Shown here: positions 24,717-33,967 of the stretch, one piece after another | Numbering within the stretch: the stretch's first letter is position 1 | Layout: every line of letters begins with the position of its first letter | Assembly (NCBI RefSeq): GCF_018829635.1 | Contig: NZ_JAHKKG010000001.1 | Span: 930,001 to 994,000, forward strand | Source of the DNA: Paractinoplanes bogorensis | Lineage (GTDB): Bacteria > Actinomycetota > Actinomycetes > Mycobacteriales > Micromonosporaceae | Length of the DNA stretch: 64,000 nucleotides | Reading direction: 5' to 3' | The notes under the pieces: model-generated | The model's input: only the letters and a program-made list of their open reading frames with translations | Database searches by the model: none | What the model was told of the DNA's origin: nothing | Translations under genes and position numbers: made by a program

Positions 24717-26200
24717 GCGACCGGCATCATCCGGGCCAGCAGGGCGTCGAGCGGCACGCTGGCGAAACCGATCCGCACGTCGCTGGCCCCGTACGGCATC
24801 CAGAGCCGCCCGTCGTGCACGATCCCGCCGCACGAGTAGAGCACGTTCGGCACGTACCCCTCACGCTCGATGTCGTCCGGGTCGATCAGGCCCTCGGGCA
24901 GGTCGGCGATGACCTTCGACGGGTCGTCGAGGTCGAGCAGCATGGCCCCGATCGCGTAGCGCCGCATCGGCCCGACGCCGTGGGTCAGCACGAGCCAGCC
25001 GGCCTCGGTCTCGATCGGCGAGCCGCAGTTGCCGACCTGGATCAGGTCCCATCCGCGGTGCGGCAGCAGCAGCGGCGCCAACGGCTGCCAGCGGTGCTGG
25101 TCGTCGCGGACGGCCAGGCCGAGCGTCTCGCCGTCCGAGCGGCAGAGCGCCATCTTGCGCCCGTTGATGTAGCGAGGGAACAGCGCCACGCCCTTGTTGC
25201 GGGCGGCCGGACCGCTCATCCGGGTCACCTCGAAGTGCCGCAGGTCGCGCGAGAAGATGACCCGCCCGCTGATCTGCCGCCCGTCGTACGCGGTATAGGT
25301 CGCCTGATAGACGTGGCGCCCGTCCGGGTCGGTGACGCGGACGAACCGGGCGTCCTCCATGCCGTTGCTCTCGGCCGGAGTGGCCGGCCACATGATCCGC
25401 TGGTGCAGCGGCACGGCGCACGGGTATTCGACCGCGTAGTCCTCGGACACGATGTGCCGGATCTCGTCGATCGTGTCCTGCGAGTGCGGCCTGGCCATCA
25501 GCTCGCCCGGGATGTGGGCGATGACGTCTTCGAACTCGACGTCGGTGAACCGCTCGGGCAGGGCCGAGACGACGTAGGCCGAGGCCTCGTTGTCGATCTG
25601 GCCGTCGATCAGCGCCGCCTGCAGCTGGTTCTTCCAGTGCGTGGCGCCGACCCGCTGGCCGATCATGAGCGGGCCGGTGCGGTCCTCCATGCGCAGCGTC
25701 TCGCCCGGGCCGAGCACGGCCGAGCAGAACCCGACCGACGAGATGTGACCCTCGCCGATCTGGCGCAGGCTGATCGCCACCCGCAGCTCGCCCGGCTCGA
25801 GGCCGGCCTGGTCGGGGTGCTCGACCATCGACGGGTTGCACAGCGCGGCCGCCTCGACGGCGAACTCGTGGCTGAAGTACGCCCCGATCAGCGTGCGCGC
25901 GGTCGGCGACAGCTCGATCTCGGGCGGCACCCGGTGCTGGACCAGCTCGTAGTGGTGCTGGAACGTGCCGAGCAGGTCGTGGTGGCGTCCGCCGAAGCGG
26001 GTCAGCACGTCGTCGAGCAGGCGCCCGATCTCGGCCTCGTCGAGCTGGAGGATCCGTTCGATCAGCCGGCCCGCACGGTTCTTGACGGTCTGCGAGTCCT
26101 CGCCGGGGACGAACAGTTTGATCACGACGCGCCGGCCGTCCGGCTGCATCACGACGTCGTGCCTGGTGATCATCTGGGAAGTATTCATGGTTGCGGTCAC
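24713..26200 (-). CDS. GH130-like glycosidase or phosphorylase
   Basis: A 495-residue protein with a C-terminal five-bladed propeller of the GH130 type (from about residue 110). Recognisable blocks are CNPSMVEHPDQ, NGMEDARFVRV (the GxEDPR-like block with the catalytic Asp), NKGVALFPRYINGRKMAL and YVPNVLYSCGGIVHDGRLWMPYGASD. GH130 enzymes are mannoside phosphorylases or hydrolases; this longer form with an N-terminal helical domain is typical of copies next to GT4 genes. There is no signal peptide. Its start lies just inside the end of the next upstream gene (four-base overlap), so the four minus-strand genes here look like one unit. The substrate is unknown. Confidence 0.75.
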   Translation of the reverse strand: MTATMNTSQMITRHDVVMQPDGRRVVIKLFVPGEDSQTVKNRAGRLIERILQLDEAEIGRLLDDVLTRFGGRHHDLLGTFQHHYELVQHRVPPEIELSPTARTLIGAYFSHEFAVEAAALCNPSMVEHPDQAGLEPGELRVAISLRQIGEGHISSVGFCSAVLGPGETLRMEDRTGPLMIGQRVGATHWKNQLQAALIDGQIDNEASAYVVSALPERFTDVEFEDVIAHIPGELMARPHSQDTIDEIRHIVSEDYAVEYPCAVPLHQRIMWPATPAESNGMEDARFVRVTDPDGRHVYQATYTAYDGRQISGRVIFSRDLRHFEVTRMSGPAARNKGVALFPRYINGRKMALCRSDGETLGLAVRDDQHRWQPLAPLLLPHRGWDLIQVGNCGSPIETEAGWLVLTHGVGPMRRYAIGAMLLDLDDPSKVIADLPEGLIDPDDIEREGYVPNVLYSCGGIVHDGRLWMPYGASDVRIGFASVPLDALLARMMPVA

Positions 26201-27294
26201 GCTAGGCCGCCTGACGGTCGGGTCGCGCTCCGGGTCGCCAGCGTGCGGGCGTGCTGCAACGTGGAGACCAGCGCGAGGGTGGATTCGGCTCCTTGATTCA
26301 CATTAGGGCCATTTGCCGTCAACCCGTCATAACATCCGCCGGTTAGGGGGTCGTACATCGGCTTCCGCCCGTCGTTGTCGCCCAGGAACCAGGCGATCGC
26401 CCGGAACAACTGCTCGTCCCAGCGGTCGTCACCGGTGACCGCGGCCGCGGTGGCGCAGGCGTCGGCGGTCGCCGCGGCCTCGATCGGCTGCTGGTCGAAG
26501 CGGTGCTTGGGCACGCCGGGCTGCCACCCGCCGACCGGCACGACCGACAGGTGCCCGTCGTGGTCCTGCTCGCGGCACAGCCAGGCCAGCATCTTCAGGC
26601 CGGCCCGCAGCAGCGTCTCGTCGCCCAGCAGGTCACCGGCCGCGATCAGCACCTCGGGCAGCGCCGGGTTGGAATAGGTGAGCTCGGGTTCGGGCCAGAT
26701 CCAGTCCGGTCCGGCCGAGGGCAGGCCGATCACCGTGGCCGCGTCGGCCAGCAGCTCGCTCGCGTCCGTGCAGCGCGGGTCGGTCCGCAGCACCTCGGCC
26801 GCGCCCAGCCCGGCGAAGGCCATCGCGCGGGGCCAGGCCGACCGGGTCCGGCAGCCGACCAGAAACGCGTTGAGGGCCTCGCGCCGGATCCACGGCACGC
26901 TCGAGCGCCCGGCCGCGGTGCCCAGACCCCACAGCGCGCGTCCCCACCAGTCACCCGTCGACGGTTCGTCCTCCCAGTTCCGCCCGTACGAGAACCGGTT
27001 GCGGAACCCGCCGTCCGAACCGGCCGCGTGGGTCAGGAAGGCCAGGTAGCGCTCGGCCAGCCCGGCCAGCTGGATGGTCGGCCGCGGTTCCCGGCAGATC
27101 AGCAGCAGGCCGCGGGACACGTCGTCGACGCAGTAGCCGTGCTCGCGCCGCACGATCGCGTTGCGGGCGTGCTCGAGCAGCCCGGTGTCGTCGGAGAGCC
27201 GGGCGACATGCGACCAGTCCGGCGCGGGGGCGTCGGCGAGCTGGATCGGGGGTGGGACGAGGCGGAGCCCACCGGGGGCCTTGGTCGTCGTCAC
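26197..27294 (-). CDS. (alpha/alpha)6-barrel-like protein of a glycan cluster
   Basis: About 365 residues starting near a Met-Thr-Thr-Lys at 27294. It is rich in paired helices with Trp and acidic residues (SYGRNWEDEPSTGDWWGRALWGLG, PEPELTYSNPALPEVLIAAGDLL, WLCREQDHDGHLSVVPVGGW), as in (alpha/alpha)6 barrels of glycosidases or epimerases. Homologues usually sit between GH130-like and GT4 genes, as here, and are often labelled glycosyltransferase by association. I see no GT motif. The start overlaps the end of the upstream GT4 gene by four bases. Longer in-frame extension toward 27843 is antisense-like and improbable. Confidence 0.65.
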   Translation of the reverse strand: MTTTKAPGGLRLVPPPIQLADAPAPDWSHVARLSDDTGLLEHARNAIVRREHGYCVDDVSRGLLLICREPRPTIQLAGLAERYLAFLTHAAGSDGGFRNRFSYGRNWEDEPSTGDWWGRALWGLGTAAGRSSVPWIRREALNAFLVGCRTRSAWPRAMAFAGLGAAEVLRTDPRCTDASELLADAATVIGLPSAGPDWIWPEPELTYSNPALPEVLIAAGDLLGDETLLRAGLKMLAWLCREQDHDGHLSVVPVGGWQPGVPKHRFDQQPIEAAATADACATAAAVTGDDRWDEQLFRAIAWFLGDNDGRKPMYDPLTGGCYDGLTANGPNVNQGAESTLALVSTLQHARTLATRSATRPSGGLA

Positions 27295-28439
27295 GCCGGA
27301 ACCGGAGTGGCCAGCGGCGTACGGGTGGTGAGCAGGCGCGATGCGAGAGCCTGATAGCGGGCGGCGACGGCCGGCCAGCGCAGGGTCGGGCCCCCGGCCA
27401 GACCGGTCAGCCCGACCGACAAGTGCGGCTCGGCCAGCACGTGCCGGATCGCCGACGCCATCGCCTCCGGGTCCTGATGCGGCACGAGCAGGCCCGGACC
27501 GTCGGCCAGCAGCTCGACGGCGTGCGGGAACTCGGTCGCCACGACCGGGATCCCGGCCCCGACCGCCTCGATGAGCACGCCCGAGGTGACCTGCTCGGTC
27601 GAGTCGTACGGCAGCACCACCACGTCGGCCGACCGGATCAGCCGGGACAGTTCGTCCTCCTCGAGGTACGCGTCCTCCCAGCGCACCTGCTCGGTGACGC
27701 CCAGCGAGCCGGCCAGTTCCTTCAACGAGTTCCGGTACTCGTCCCCGAAATGCTCGAGCACCTTGGGGTGGGTCCGCCCGGCGACGGTGTAGACCGGTGC
27801 CGGCTCGACGTCGCCGAGCAGCGCCAGCGCCCGCAGGGCCCACTCGATGCCCTTGCCGGGTCCGAGCAGTCCCCAGCTCAGCAGGTTGGGCCGGTCGTGG
27901 TCGACGCGCGGACCGGTGCCCCGGCTGGCGGCGCCGTGCGGGATGACCGAGATCTTGCGCGGGTCGACGGCGTAGCCCGCGGTCAGTCGTTGCCGGGCGG
28001 TGTCGGTCATCGTCACGACCGCGTCGGCCGTGGCCGCGATCCGCTCGAGCACGTCGCGCTGCAGCGGGTCCGGTGAGCTGAGCACGGTGTGCAGCACGAC
28101 GATCGAGGGCACGGTGAGCGCGCCGAGCAGGGGGAGCACCTCGGCGCCGGCGTCACCGGGATAGATGCCGTACTCGTGCTGGATGACCGCCACGTCGTAC
28201 CGGTTGAGCACGTCGGCCGCGGCCCGCCAGCCACCCGCGGTGTCGGTGTGCCAGGTGTGCACGGTCCGCGGGGCGGCGCGGTCGAGTTCGATGCCGCCGC
28301 TGACACTGTCCTTCGCGAGCAGCCGGACGACCCCCGAGGAACTGCCATTGCCCAAGTGGGTCGCGAGTGCCGCATTGAAGGTCGCCAAACCGCATTGGGT
28401 CGGTGGGTAAGTGCTCAGAAAACCGTACGTCGCGGGCAT
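27291..28439 (-). CDS. GT4-family glycosyltransferase
   Basis: About 382 residues with the GT-B fold. The N-terminal domain starts TYGFLSTYPPTQCGLATFNAAL; the C-terminal nucleotide-sugar domain contains GLLGPGKGIEWALRALALL and the family end motif SGVLIEAVGAGIPVVATEFPHAVELL. It transfers a hexose from a nucleotide sugar to an unknown acceptor, retaining configuration. The ATG at 28439 directly precedes the fold and follows GAAAGGC. It is the second GT4 gene of the unit; a 159-base AT-richer gap separates it from the first, so it may have its own promoter. Confidence 0.85.
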   Translation of the reverse strand: MPATYGFLSTYPPTQCGLATFNAALATHLGNGSSSGVVRLLAKDSVSGGIELDRAAPRTVHTWHTDTAGGWRAAADVLNRYDVAVIQHEYGIYPGDAGAEVLPLLGALTVPSIVVLHTVLSSPDPLQRDVLERIAATADAVVTMTDTARQRLTAGYAVDPRKISVIPHGAASRGTGPRVDHDRPNLLSWGLLGPGKGIEWALRALALLGDVEPAPVYTVAGRTHPKVLEHFGDEYRNSLKELAGSLGVTEQVRWEDAYLEEDELSRLIRSADVVVLPYDSTEQVTSGVLIEAVGAGIPVVATEFPHAVELLADGPGLLVPHQDPEAMASAIRHVLAEPHLSVGLTGLAGGPTLRWPAVAARYQALASRLLTTRTPLATPVPA

Positions 28440-28598
28440 GACTCGGCCTTTCTCGGTCTGCGGCCGACTGGTCCGCAGCACGGCTCAGCGCACGCGGACT
28501 CAGCGGTGGCGGCCGCGCGCAAACGCCATTGCGAAACACCGGATAAATACCCGGTTTAACGCGAATTTCACATTACGACGTTAACAAGAGAGGCCTAT

Positions 28599-29600
28599 TC
28601 AGCTGACGATTTTTCGGTAAATCTCCAGGTAGTTCTCAACCATCCGGTCGCGGGAGAACCGTTCCCGGGCCCGCCGGGCACAGGCGGCCCGGTCGATGTC
28701 GCCGATCCGCTCGACCGCGGCCACGGCTTCGTCCACGTTCTCGACCAGATGCCCGGTCACGCCCTCGTCGACCACTTCCGGCATGGAGCCTTTCCGGTAC
28801 GCGATCACCGGCGTCCCACAGGCCATCGACTCCACCACCGACAACCCGAACGGCTCGGCGAACCGGATCGGATGCAGAAGCGCGGCCCCGGATCCGAGAA
28901 TCGTGCCGCGTTCGTCCGGCCCGACCGAGCCCCGATAGACCACGCGGTCCCCGTCGATCCGCGGCTCGATCAGCTCCTCGAAGAACTCGCGGTCCTGCAC
29001 GATCCCGCACATCACCAGCCGCCGGCCGGCCCGCCGCGCGATCTCGATGGCCAGGTCGGTGCCCTTGTCCGGATGGATGCGCCCGAACAGGATCAGATCC
29101 TGGCTCGCGGTCCCCGAAAAAGGCAGCCCGTCCAGGTCGATGCCGTGGTGCACGGTGCCCAGATAGTCGAGATCGGGCGAGCGGTCGCTGTCCGAGATCG
29201 AGACGTAGGCCGACCGGCCGCGGCGGTACGCGGGCAGGATGTTCGACCCCGAGAAGCCGTGAATCGTCGTCACCATGGGTGCCCGGCACGAGGCCGAGAA
29301 CGCCAGCGGCAGCCAGTCCAGGTGGTTGTGCACCAGGTCGAACTCGCCCGAGCGGGCCAGCGCGTGCCCGACGTGCAGCGCCTCCCAGACCCGGCCGTCG
29401 AGATCGGCGTTCTCCTCGTAGCCGCCCGGCACCACCCCGTCCAGGGTCGCCTTGGTGATCGAGTCGAGCGTGGCGAACAGGGTGACGTCGATGCCGCGTT
29501 CCACCAGTCCCTCGGTGATCAGGCTGGTCACCAGTTCCCACGGGCCGTAGTGCCGGGGTGGCGTACGCCAGGCGATCGGACCCAGCATGGCGACTTTCAC
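28599..29600 (-). CDS. GT4-family glycosyltransferase
   Basis: 333 residues, GT-B fold. It starts KVAMLGPIAWRTPPRHYGPWELVTSLI, a signature of a GT4 subgroup often found beside GH130-like and GH13 genes. The donor-binding domain has LFGRIHPDKGTDLAIEIARRAGRRL and the closing motif FGLSVVESMACGTPVIAYRKGSMPEVV, where the E-x7-E pair is conserved. The product glycan is unknown. It is divergent from a GH13 gene 82 bases away, consistent with shared control. Confidence 0.87.
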   Translation of the reverse strand: MKVAMLGPIAWRTPPRHYGPWELVTSLITEGLVERGIDVTLFATLDSITKATLDGVVPGGYEENADLDGRVWEALHVGHALARSGEFDLVHNHLDWLPLAFSASCRAPMVTTIHGFSGSNILPAYRRGRSAYVSISDSDRSPDLDYLGTVHHGIDLDGLPFSGTASQDLILFGRIHPDKGTDLAIEIARRAGRRLVMCGIVQDREFFEELIEPRIDGDRVVYRGSVGPDERGTILGSGAALLHPIRFAEPFGLSVVESMACGTPVIAYRKGSMPEVVDEGVTGHLVENVDEAVAAVERIGDIDRAACARRARERFSRDRMVENYLEIYRKIVS

Positions 29601-29682
29601 GACAATTGCCGTGTATTGGGAGTTAACACGTGCTTAGTATGCCCAGCCGACAACCCGGCCGCCGAAGTGTTAGAGAAGAGCC

Positions 29683-31371
29683 ATGACGGATCTCTGGTGG
29701 AAGAACGCGGTCGTTTACCAGATCTACCCGCGCAGCTTCGCGGACGCCGACGGCGACGGCATGGGTGATCTGCGGGGAATCATCGACCACCTGGATCACC
29801 TGGCCGAACTCGGCGTCGACGTGATCTGGCTGTCGCCGATCTATCCGTCGCCGCAGGACGACAACGGCTACGACATCAGCGACTACCAGGACATCGAGCC
29901 GGTCTTCGGCACCCTCGAGATCTTCGACGAGCTGCTGGCCGGGGTGCACGCCCACGGCATGAAACTGGTCATGGACCTGGTCGTCAACCACTCCTCGGAC
30001 GAGCACCCGTGGTTCGTCGAGAGCCGATCGGGCAAGGACAGCCCGAAACGCGACTGGTACTGGTGGCAGCCCGCCCGCGAGGGCCTCGAGCCCGGTACGC
30101 CCGGCGCCGAGCCGACCAACTGGGGCTCGGTGTTCGGCGGCTCGGCCTGGGAGCTGGACGAGAAGACCGGCGAGTACTACCTGCACCTGTTCTCGAAGAA
30201 GCAGCCCGACCTCAACTGGGAGAACCCGGAGGTCCGCGAGGCCGTCTACGCCATGATGAACTGGTGGCTCGACCGGGGCATCGACGGCTTCCGGATGGAC
30301 GTCATCAACATGATCTCCAAGGTGCTGCCGCTGCCCGACGGACGACTGGTGGCCGGTTCCGCGTACGGGGACGGCTCCCCGGGTTTCATCAACGGCCCCC
30401 GCATCCACGAGTTCCTGCAAGAGATGCACGCGAAGGTCTTCGCCGGCCGCGACGCGATGCTGACCGTCGGCGAGATGCCTGGCGTCACCGTCGACGAGGC
30501 CATCCTGTTCACCGACCCCGAGCGTCACGAGGTCGACATGGTCTTCCAGTTCGACCACGTCTGGGCCGACCGCGGCGCCGACCCGTGGCTGCTGATGCCG
30601 TTGCAGCTCACCAACCTCAAGGCGATCTTCAACCGGTGGCAGGCCGGCCTGGCCGAGGTGGGCTGGAACAGTCTCTACTGGAACAACCACGACCAGCCGC
30701 GCGCGGTCTCCCGTTACGGCGACGACAGCGCCGAATATCGGGTGACGTCGGCCAAGATGCTCGGGACGGTGCTGCACCTGCACCGCGGCACGCCGTACAT
30801 CTATCAGGGTGAGGAACTGGGGATGACCAACTTCCCGTTCCGGACCATCGACGACTTCCGCGACATCGAGGCGCTCGGGCAATATGCGCAGGCGCTCGGC
30901 AGCGAGGGGCGTACGGCGGAAGAGGTTTTGACCGTGCTCCGCGCCCGCGGTCGCGACAACGCCCGCACGCCCATGCAGTGGGACTCGTCGGAGCACGCCG
31001 GCTTCACCACCGGGACGCCGTGGCTGGCCGTCAACCCGAACTACCCCGAGATCAACGCCGAGGCCGCGCGGGCCGATCCCGATTCGGTGTTCCACTACTA
31101 CCGGCGGTTGATCGAGCTGCGGCACACCGAGCCGGCGATCGTGGACGGCGATTTCACCATGGTGCTGCCCAACCATGAGCAGCTGTACGCCTTCACGCGC
31201 GCCCTCGACGGCACCGAGCTGCTGGTGATCGGCAACTTCTCCGGTTCGTCGGTGCGCGCCGAGCTGGACGACGACTGGTCGGGTGCCGAGCTGCTGCTGA
31301 ACAACCTGCCGACGGCCCCGGTCGATCTGACTTTGGAGCCGTGGCAGGCGGTCATCTACAAGAGGGCATAA
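29683..31371 (+). CDS. GH13 oligo-1,6-glucosidase-like enzyme
   Basis: A 562-residue GH13 enzyme close to oligo-1,6-glucosidases, without signal peptide. The conserved regions are DLVVNHSS, GFRMDVINMISK with the nucleophile Asp, TVGEMPG with the acid Glu, and NNHDQPR. Val after the nucleophile (DVIN) is the known marker for alpha-1,6 preference, in contrast to the GH13 enzyme at 6330 which has Ser there. It probably trims isomalto-type or branched glucosides in the cytoplasm. ATG 29683 follows GAGAAGAG. It is divergent from the GT4 unit and ends at a long hairpin terminator. Confidence 0.87.
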   Translation: MTDLWWKNAVVYQIYPRSFADADGDGMGDLRGIIDHLDHLAELGVDVIWLSPIYPSPQDDNGYDISDYQDIEPVFGTLEIFDELLAGVHAHGMKLVMDLVVNHSSDEHPWFVESRSGKDSPKRDWYWWQPAREGLEPGTPGAEPTNWGSVFGGSAWELDEKTGEYYLHLFSKKQPDLNWENPEVREAVYAMMNWWLDRGIDGFRMDVINMISKVLPLPDGRLVAGSAYGDGSPGFINGPRIHEFLQEMHAKVFAGRDAMLTVGEMPGVTVDEAILFTDPERHEVDMVFQFDHVWADRGADPWLLMPLQLTNLKAIFNRWQAGLAEVGWNSLYWNNHDQPRAVSRYGDDSAEYRVTSAKMLGTVLHLHRGTPYIYQGEELGMTNFPFRTIDDFRDIEALGQYAQALGSEGRTAEEVLTVLRARGRDNARTPMQWDSSEHAGFTTGTPWLAVNPNYPEINAEAARADPDSVFHYYRRLIELRHTEPAIVDGDFTMVLPNHEQLYAFTRALDGTELLVIGNFSGSSVRAELDDDWSGAELLLNNLPTAPVDLTLEPWQAVIYKRA

Positions 31372-31431
31372 AGATCAAGAGCCTTTTGTCCCGGCGGGGT
31401 GGTGGGTGACAGACCGTCGCTCCCGCGGGGA

Positions 31432-31485
31432 CCCGGGCGGGGTGAGCAGGGCGCTGGCGCGCCCGGAACGCTCACCCCACCCGGG
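31432..31485. terminator. Long terminator hairpin between convergent genes
   Basis: CCCGGGCGGGGTGAGC (31432-31447) pairs with GCTCACCCCACCCGGG (31470-31485), one mismatch. The loop contains a second stem, GGGCGC with GCGCCC. It separates the GH13 gene from the minus-strand small membrane protein. Confidence 0.65.
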
Positions 31486-31522
31486 CGGCCTGCGTAAGTG
31501 GTTGCGCCCAAGGGCAAAAAAC

Positions 31523-31669
31523 CTAGGCCGTGAGCACGGGCCACGCGTAGGCCAGCAGCGCGACGGCGGCGCCGAGCAGGGCCAGGCTGATGCCGCGGGT
31601 CGTGATCGGCAGCGCCGCCAGCACGAGCAGGATGACCGCGATGATGTAAAGAACGCCCTGGGTGGACAT
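31523..31669 (-). CDS. Small membrane protein
   Basis: A 48-residue protein that is almost entirely two hydrophobic segments, VLYIIAVILLVLAALPI and LALLGAAVALLAYAWPVL, joined by a short turn with one Arg. The ATG is preceded by GAGGAG at good spacing, which supports it as a real gene despite its size. No function is known; such short two-pass proteins are common in actinomycetes. It lies 56 bases downstream of the CocE-type hydrolase stop on the same strand. Confidence 0.6.
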   Translation of the reverse strand: MSTQGVLYIIAVILLVLAALPITTRGISLALLGAAVALLAYAWPVLTA

Positions 31670-31725
31670 GGAAGCTCCTCGATTGTGGGGATGGCGGCGC
31701 ACAGTTACCCCCACATCGAGGACGT

Positions 31726-33279
31726 TCAAACCATGGTCAACTCGAGCGTCGAACTCGGCCCGATCGTCGTCTCGGTCGGCACCAGGCGGGTCGCGCGGCC
31801 GGGTGGCTCGCCGGTGCCGTAATTGCGCAGGAAGCGCGGGTGGGCGCCGCCGCTGATCTGCACGCGCAGGCGGTGCCCGGCCCGGAACACGTGACCGGCG
31901 TGGCCGAGGTCGACTTCGATGCGGCCCGCGGCGCTCATCCGGGTCAGGCCGTCGCAGATGTTGAGCGAGCGGCCGGCCGGGTCGACGTCGCAGAGCCGAA
32001 CAAAAAGGTCGCCGGACGCCGCGGTGGTCGAGGCGTCGAGCGACGCCCGTACCGGGCCCAGCACGGTCACCGGCGTCTCCAGGGCCGGGCCGGTGAAGAG
32101 CAGCACGTCGGCGCGCTTCTCGAGGGCCGCCTGGTCGACCTGGCCCTGTGTGCGGGACTGGAGCGCGCCGCCGATCGACGGGGTCGGGTCGGTGGGGTCG
32201 TAGCGGAACGTCCAGCCGCGCTCGGCGGTGAACCCGTCGAGTGGCCACGGTCGTGCTTCAGAGCCCGGCGGCGGCCAGTCGGGCAGGTCACGCCATTCGT
32301 CCACGCCGCCCACGTGGACCCGTACGGCATAAGCCGGAGGTTCCTGTCGCAGCCGGCGCATCGCCTGGGCGAACACCTCGGGCCAGTCCCGTTCGAGGAA
32401 GTTGGTGTGCGTCCACGGGCCGATCAGCAGGTCGACATCGCGCCCGGCCGCCCGCATCCGGGTGTACTGGTCGAACACCTGGTTGGGGCACAGGTCCCAC
32501 CAGCCGGTGAGCAGGCTGGTCGGCACCTCCATGCCGCCGGCCACCGTGTTCAGGGTGGCGTCGCGCCAGTACTCCGGCTCGGGATGCGCGATCCACTCCT
32601 CGACCGATGGCCGCCGGCCCCCGTAGACCGACGGATAGGCGTCGAGCAGCGGCACCGCGTGGGTGGCGTGGCGCAGCCGGAACTGCATCCGGACGATGTT
32701 GCCGACCAGTTCGCGGGTGGTGACCCGGCCCTGCTTGAGGGCCAGCCCGCCGACCAGCGCCCGCTCGAGGCCGAAGGCGCCGCCGGCCCAGAAGAAGTCC
32801 TGCGGATCGGTGTGGCCGACCTGCATCACCGCGCCGCGCCACTCGGGCGGCGGGTCGACGGCCAGCGCGGCCTGGGTGTAGGCCATGTAGCTGGCGCCGA
32901 CCGTGAACAGGTCACCGGTGAACCAGTCCTGCTTGCGCAGCCATTCGACGGTGGCTCGGGCATCGGCCGTCTCGTGCTGCCAGGCGTGGAACGTGCCGCC
33001 CGAACCGCCGGCGCCGCGGGTGCTCTGCAGCAGCACGTGGAAGCCCTGCTCGGCGAACCGCACCCCGAAGAACAGGTTCCAGGGAAAACCGGTTCGCACG
33101 TACGGGGCCCGCACGAGCACGGTCGGGCACGGCTCGCCGGTGACGGGCGCGTAGTGGTCGGTGAGCAGTGGGCTGCCGTCGGCGGCGGGCACCGCCACGG
33201 CCGTCTCGCGCTGGACCTGGTAGGGGGCCTTCGGGCCCCGGTCGGCGAGGAGTCGCAGGGACAGTGGCAGTCTTCTCAT
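31726..33279 (-). CDS. CocE/NonD-family hydrolase (X-Pro dipeptidyl-peptidase-like)
   Basis: About 517 residues. The N-terminal two thirds are an alpha/beta-hydrolase of the S15/CocE type: RAPYVRTGFPW, the oxyanion region QSTRGAGGSGG and the nucleophile elbow GASYMAYTQ (Ser near residue 128). The C-terminal third is the jelly-roll domain typical of X-Pro dipeptidyl-peptidases and cocaine esterase, ending with HPRFLRNYGTGEP. It hydrolyses an ester or amide of unknown identity. There is no signal peptide. ATG 33279 is chosen because it follows CCGGGGGTAG; ATG 33294 lacks a ribosome-binding site. It is divergent from a TetR gene that probably controls it. Confidence 0.85.
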   Translation of the reverse strand: MRRLPLSLRLLADRGPKAPYQVQRETAVAVPAADGSPLLTDHYAPVTGEPCPTVLVRAPYVRTGFPWNLFFGVRFAEQGFHVLLQSTRGAGGSGGTFHAWQHETADARATVEWLRKQDWFTGDLFTVGASYMAYTQAALAVDPPPEWRGAVMQVGHTDPQDFFWAGGAFGLERALVGGLALKQGRVTTRELVGNIVRMQFRLRHATHAVPLLDAYPSVYGGRRPSVEEWIAHPEPEYWRDATLNTVAGGMEVPTSLLTGWWDLCPNQVFDQYTRMRAAGRDVDLLIGPWTHTNFLERDWPEVFAQAMRRLRQEPPAYAVRVHVGGVDEWRDLPDWPPPGSEARPWPLDGFTAERGWTFRYDPTDPTPSIGGALQSRTQGQVDQAALEKRADVLLFTGPALETPVTVLGPVRASLDASTTAASGDLFVRLCDVDPAGRSLNICDGLTRMSAAGRIEVDLGHAGHVFRAGHRLRVQISGGAHPRFLRNYGTGEPPGRATRLVPTETTIGPSSTLELTMV

Positions 33280-33299
33280 GGCTACCCCCGGCATTTATC

Positions 33300-33310
33300 G
33301 TACGTTGTAC
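33300..33310. promoter_or_regulatory. Candidate TetR operator
   Basis: GTACGTTGTAC lies midway in the 55-base gap between the divergent hydrolase and TetR genes. It is two GTAC blocks around a 3-base centre, a form seen in TetR operators. It probably controls both directions. Confidence 0.45.
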
Positions 33311-33334
33311 CGGAAATTCTAGCAGGAGGAATCG

Positions 33335-33967
33335 ATGCCCCGTGGACGCCCGCCGGCGCACACCCGTGAGCAGGTCGTGGACGCCGCGATCGGGATCGCC
33401 GACGCCGAGGGTCTGGGGGCGCTGACGATGCGCCGGATCGCCCAGGATCTCGGGGCGGGGGCGATGTCGCTCTACACGTACGTGCCCGACAAGGACCGGC
33501 TGCTCGATCTGATGGTCGACCGGGTCGGCGGCTCGCTCGTCGTCGGGAAACCAACCGGCGATTGGCGTACGGACCTGATCGCCCTGGCCGGCGCTCAGCG
33601 GAAGTTGATGCTGGCGCACCCGTGGTTGCCGGCCGCGTTGCCGAACCGGAGGCTGACCGGGCGCAACATGCTCGCGTACCTGGAAACGGGTTTGGCCTGT
33701 CTCGAACCGACCGGTCTCGACGGGCCCACCAAGCTGGAGATCGTCGCGTTGATGACCGGTTTCGTGGCGTCCTTCGTGACCTCCGAGCAGGGTGGGGCGG
33801 CCCCTCAGGAGGAGCAGGTCGCGCTGATCGGTGAGGCCGTGGCCAGTGGGGACTTCCCGCAACTGGCGGCGGCCCTGACCGAAGGGGGTCAGGGCCGCGA
33901 ACCCGGTTTCGACCGCATCGCCGACTGGATGATCACCGGTCTGGTGACGCAGGCTTTGGAATTCTAG
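33335..33967 (+). CDS. TetR-family repressor with TetR_C-type ligand domain
   Basis: 210 residues. The N-terminal helix-turn-helix is of TetR type (VVDAAIGIADAEGLGALTMRRIAQDLGAGAMSLYTYVPDKDRLLDLM), where the SLYTYV helix resembles the classical tetracycline-repressor subgroup. The C-terminal domain would bind a small ligand. ATG 33335 follows a perfect AGGAGGA. It is divergent from the CocE-type hydrolase and probably regulates it. The 3' end overlaps the convergent VOC gene by four bases. Confidence 0.85.
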   Translation: MPRGRPPAHTREQVVDAAIGIADAEGLGALTMRRIAQDLGAGAMSLYTYVPDKDRLLDLMVDRVGGSLVVGKPTGDWRTDLIALAGAQRKLMLAHPWLPAALPNRRLTGRNMLAYLETGLACLEPTGLDGPTKLEIVALMTGFVASFVTSEQGGAAPQEEQVALIGEAVASGDFPQLAAALTEGGQGREPGFDRIADWMITGLVTQALEF

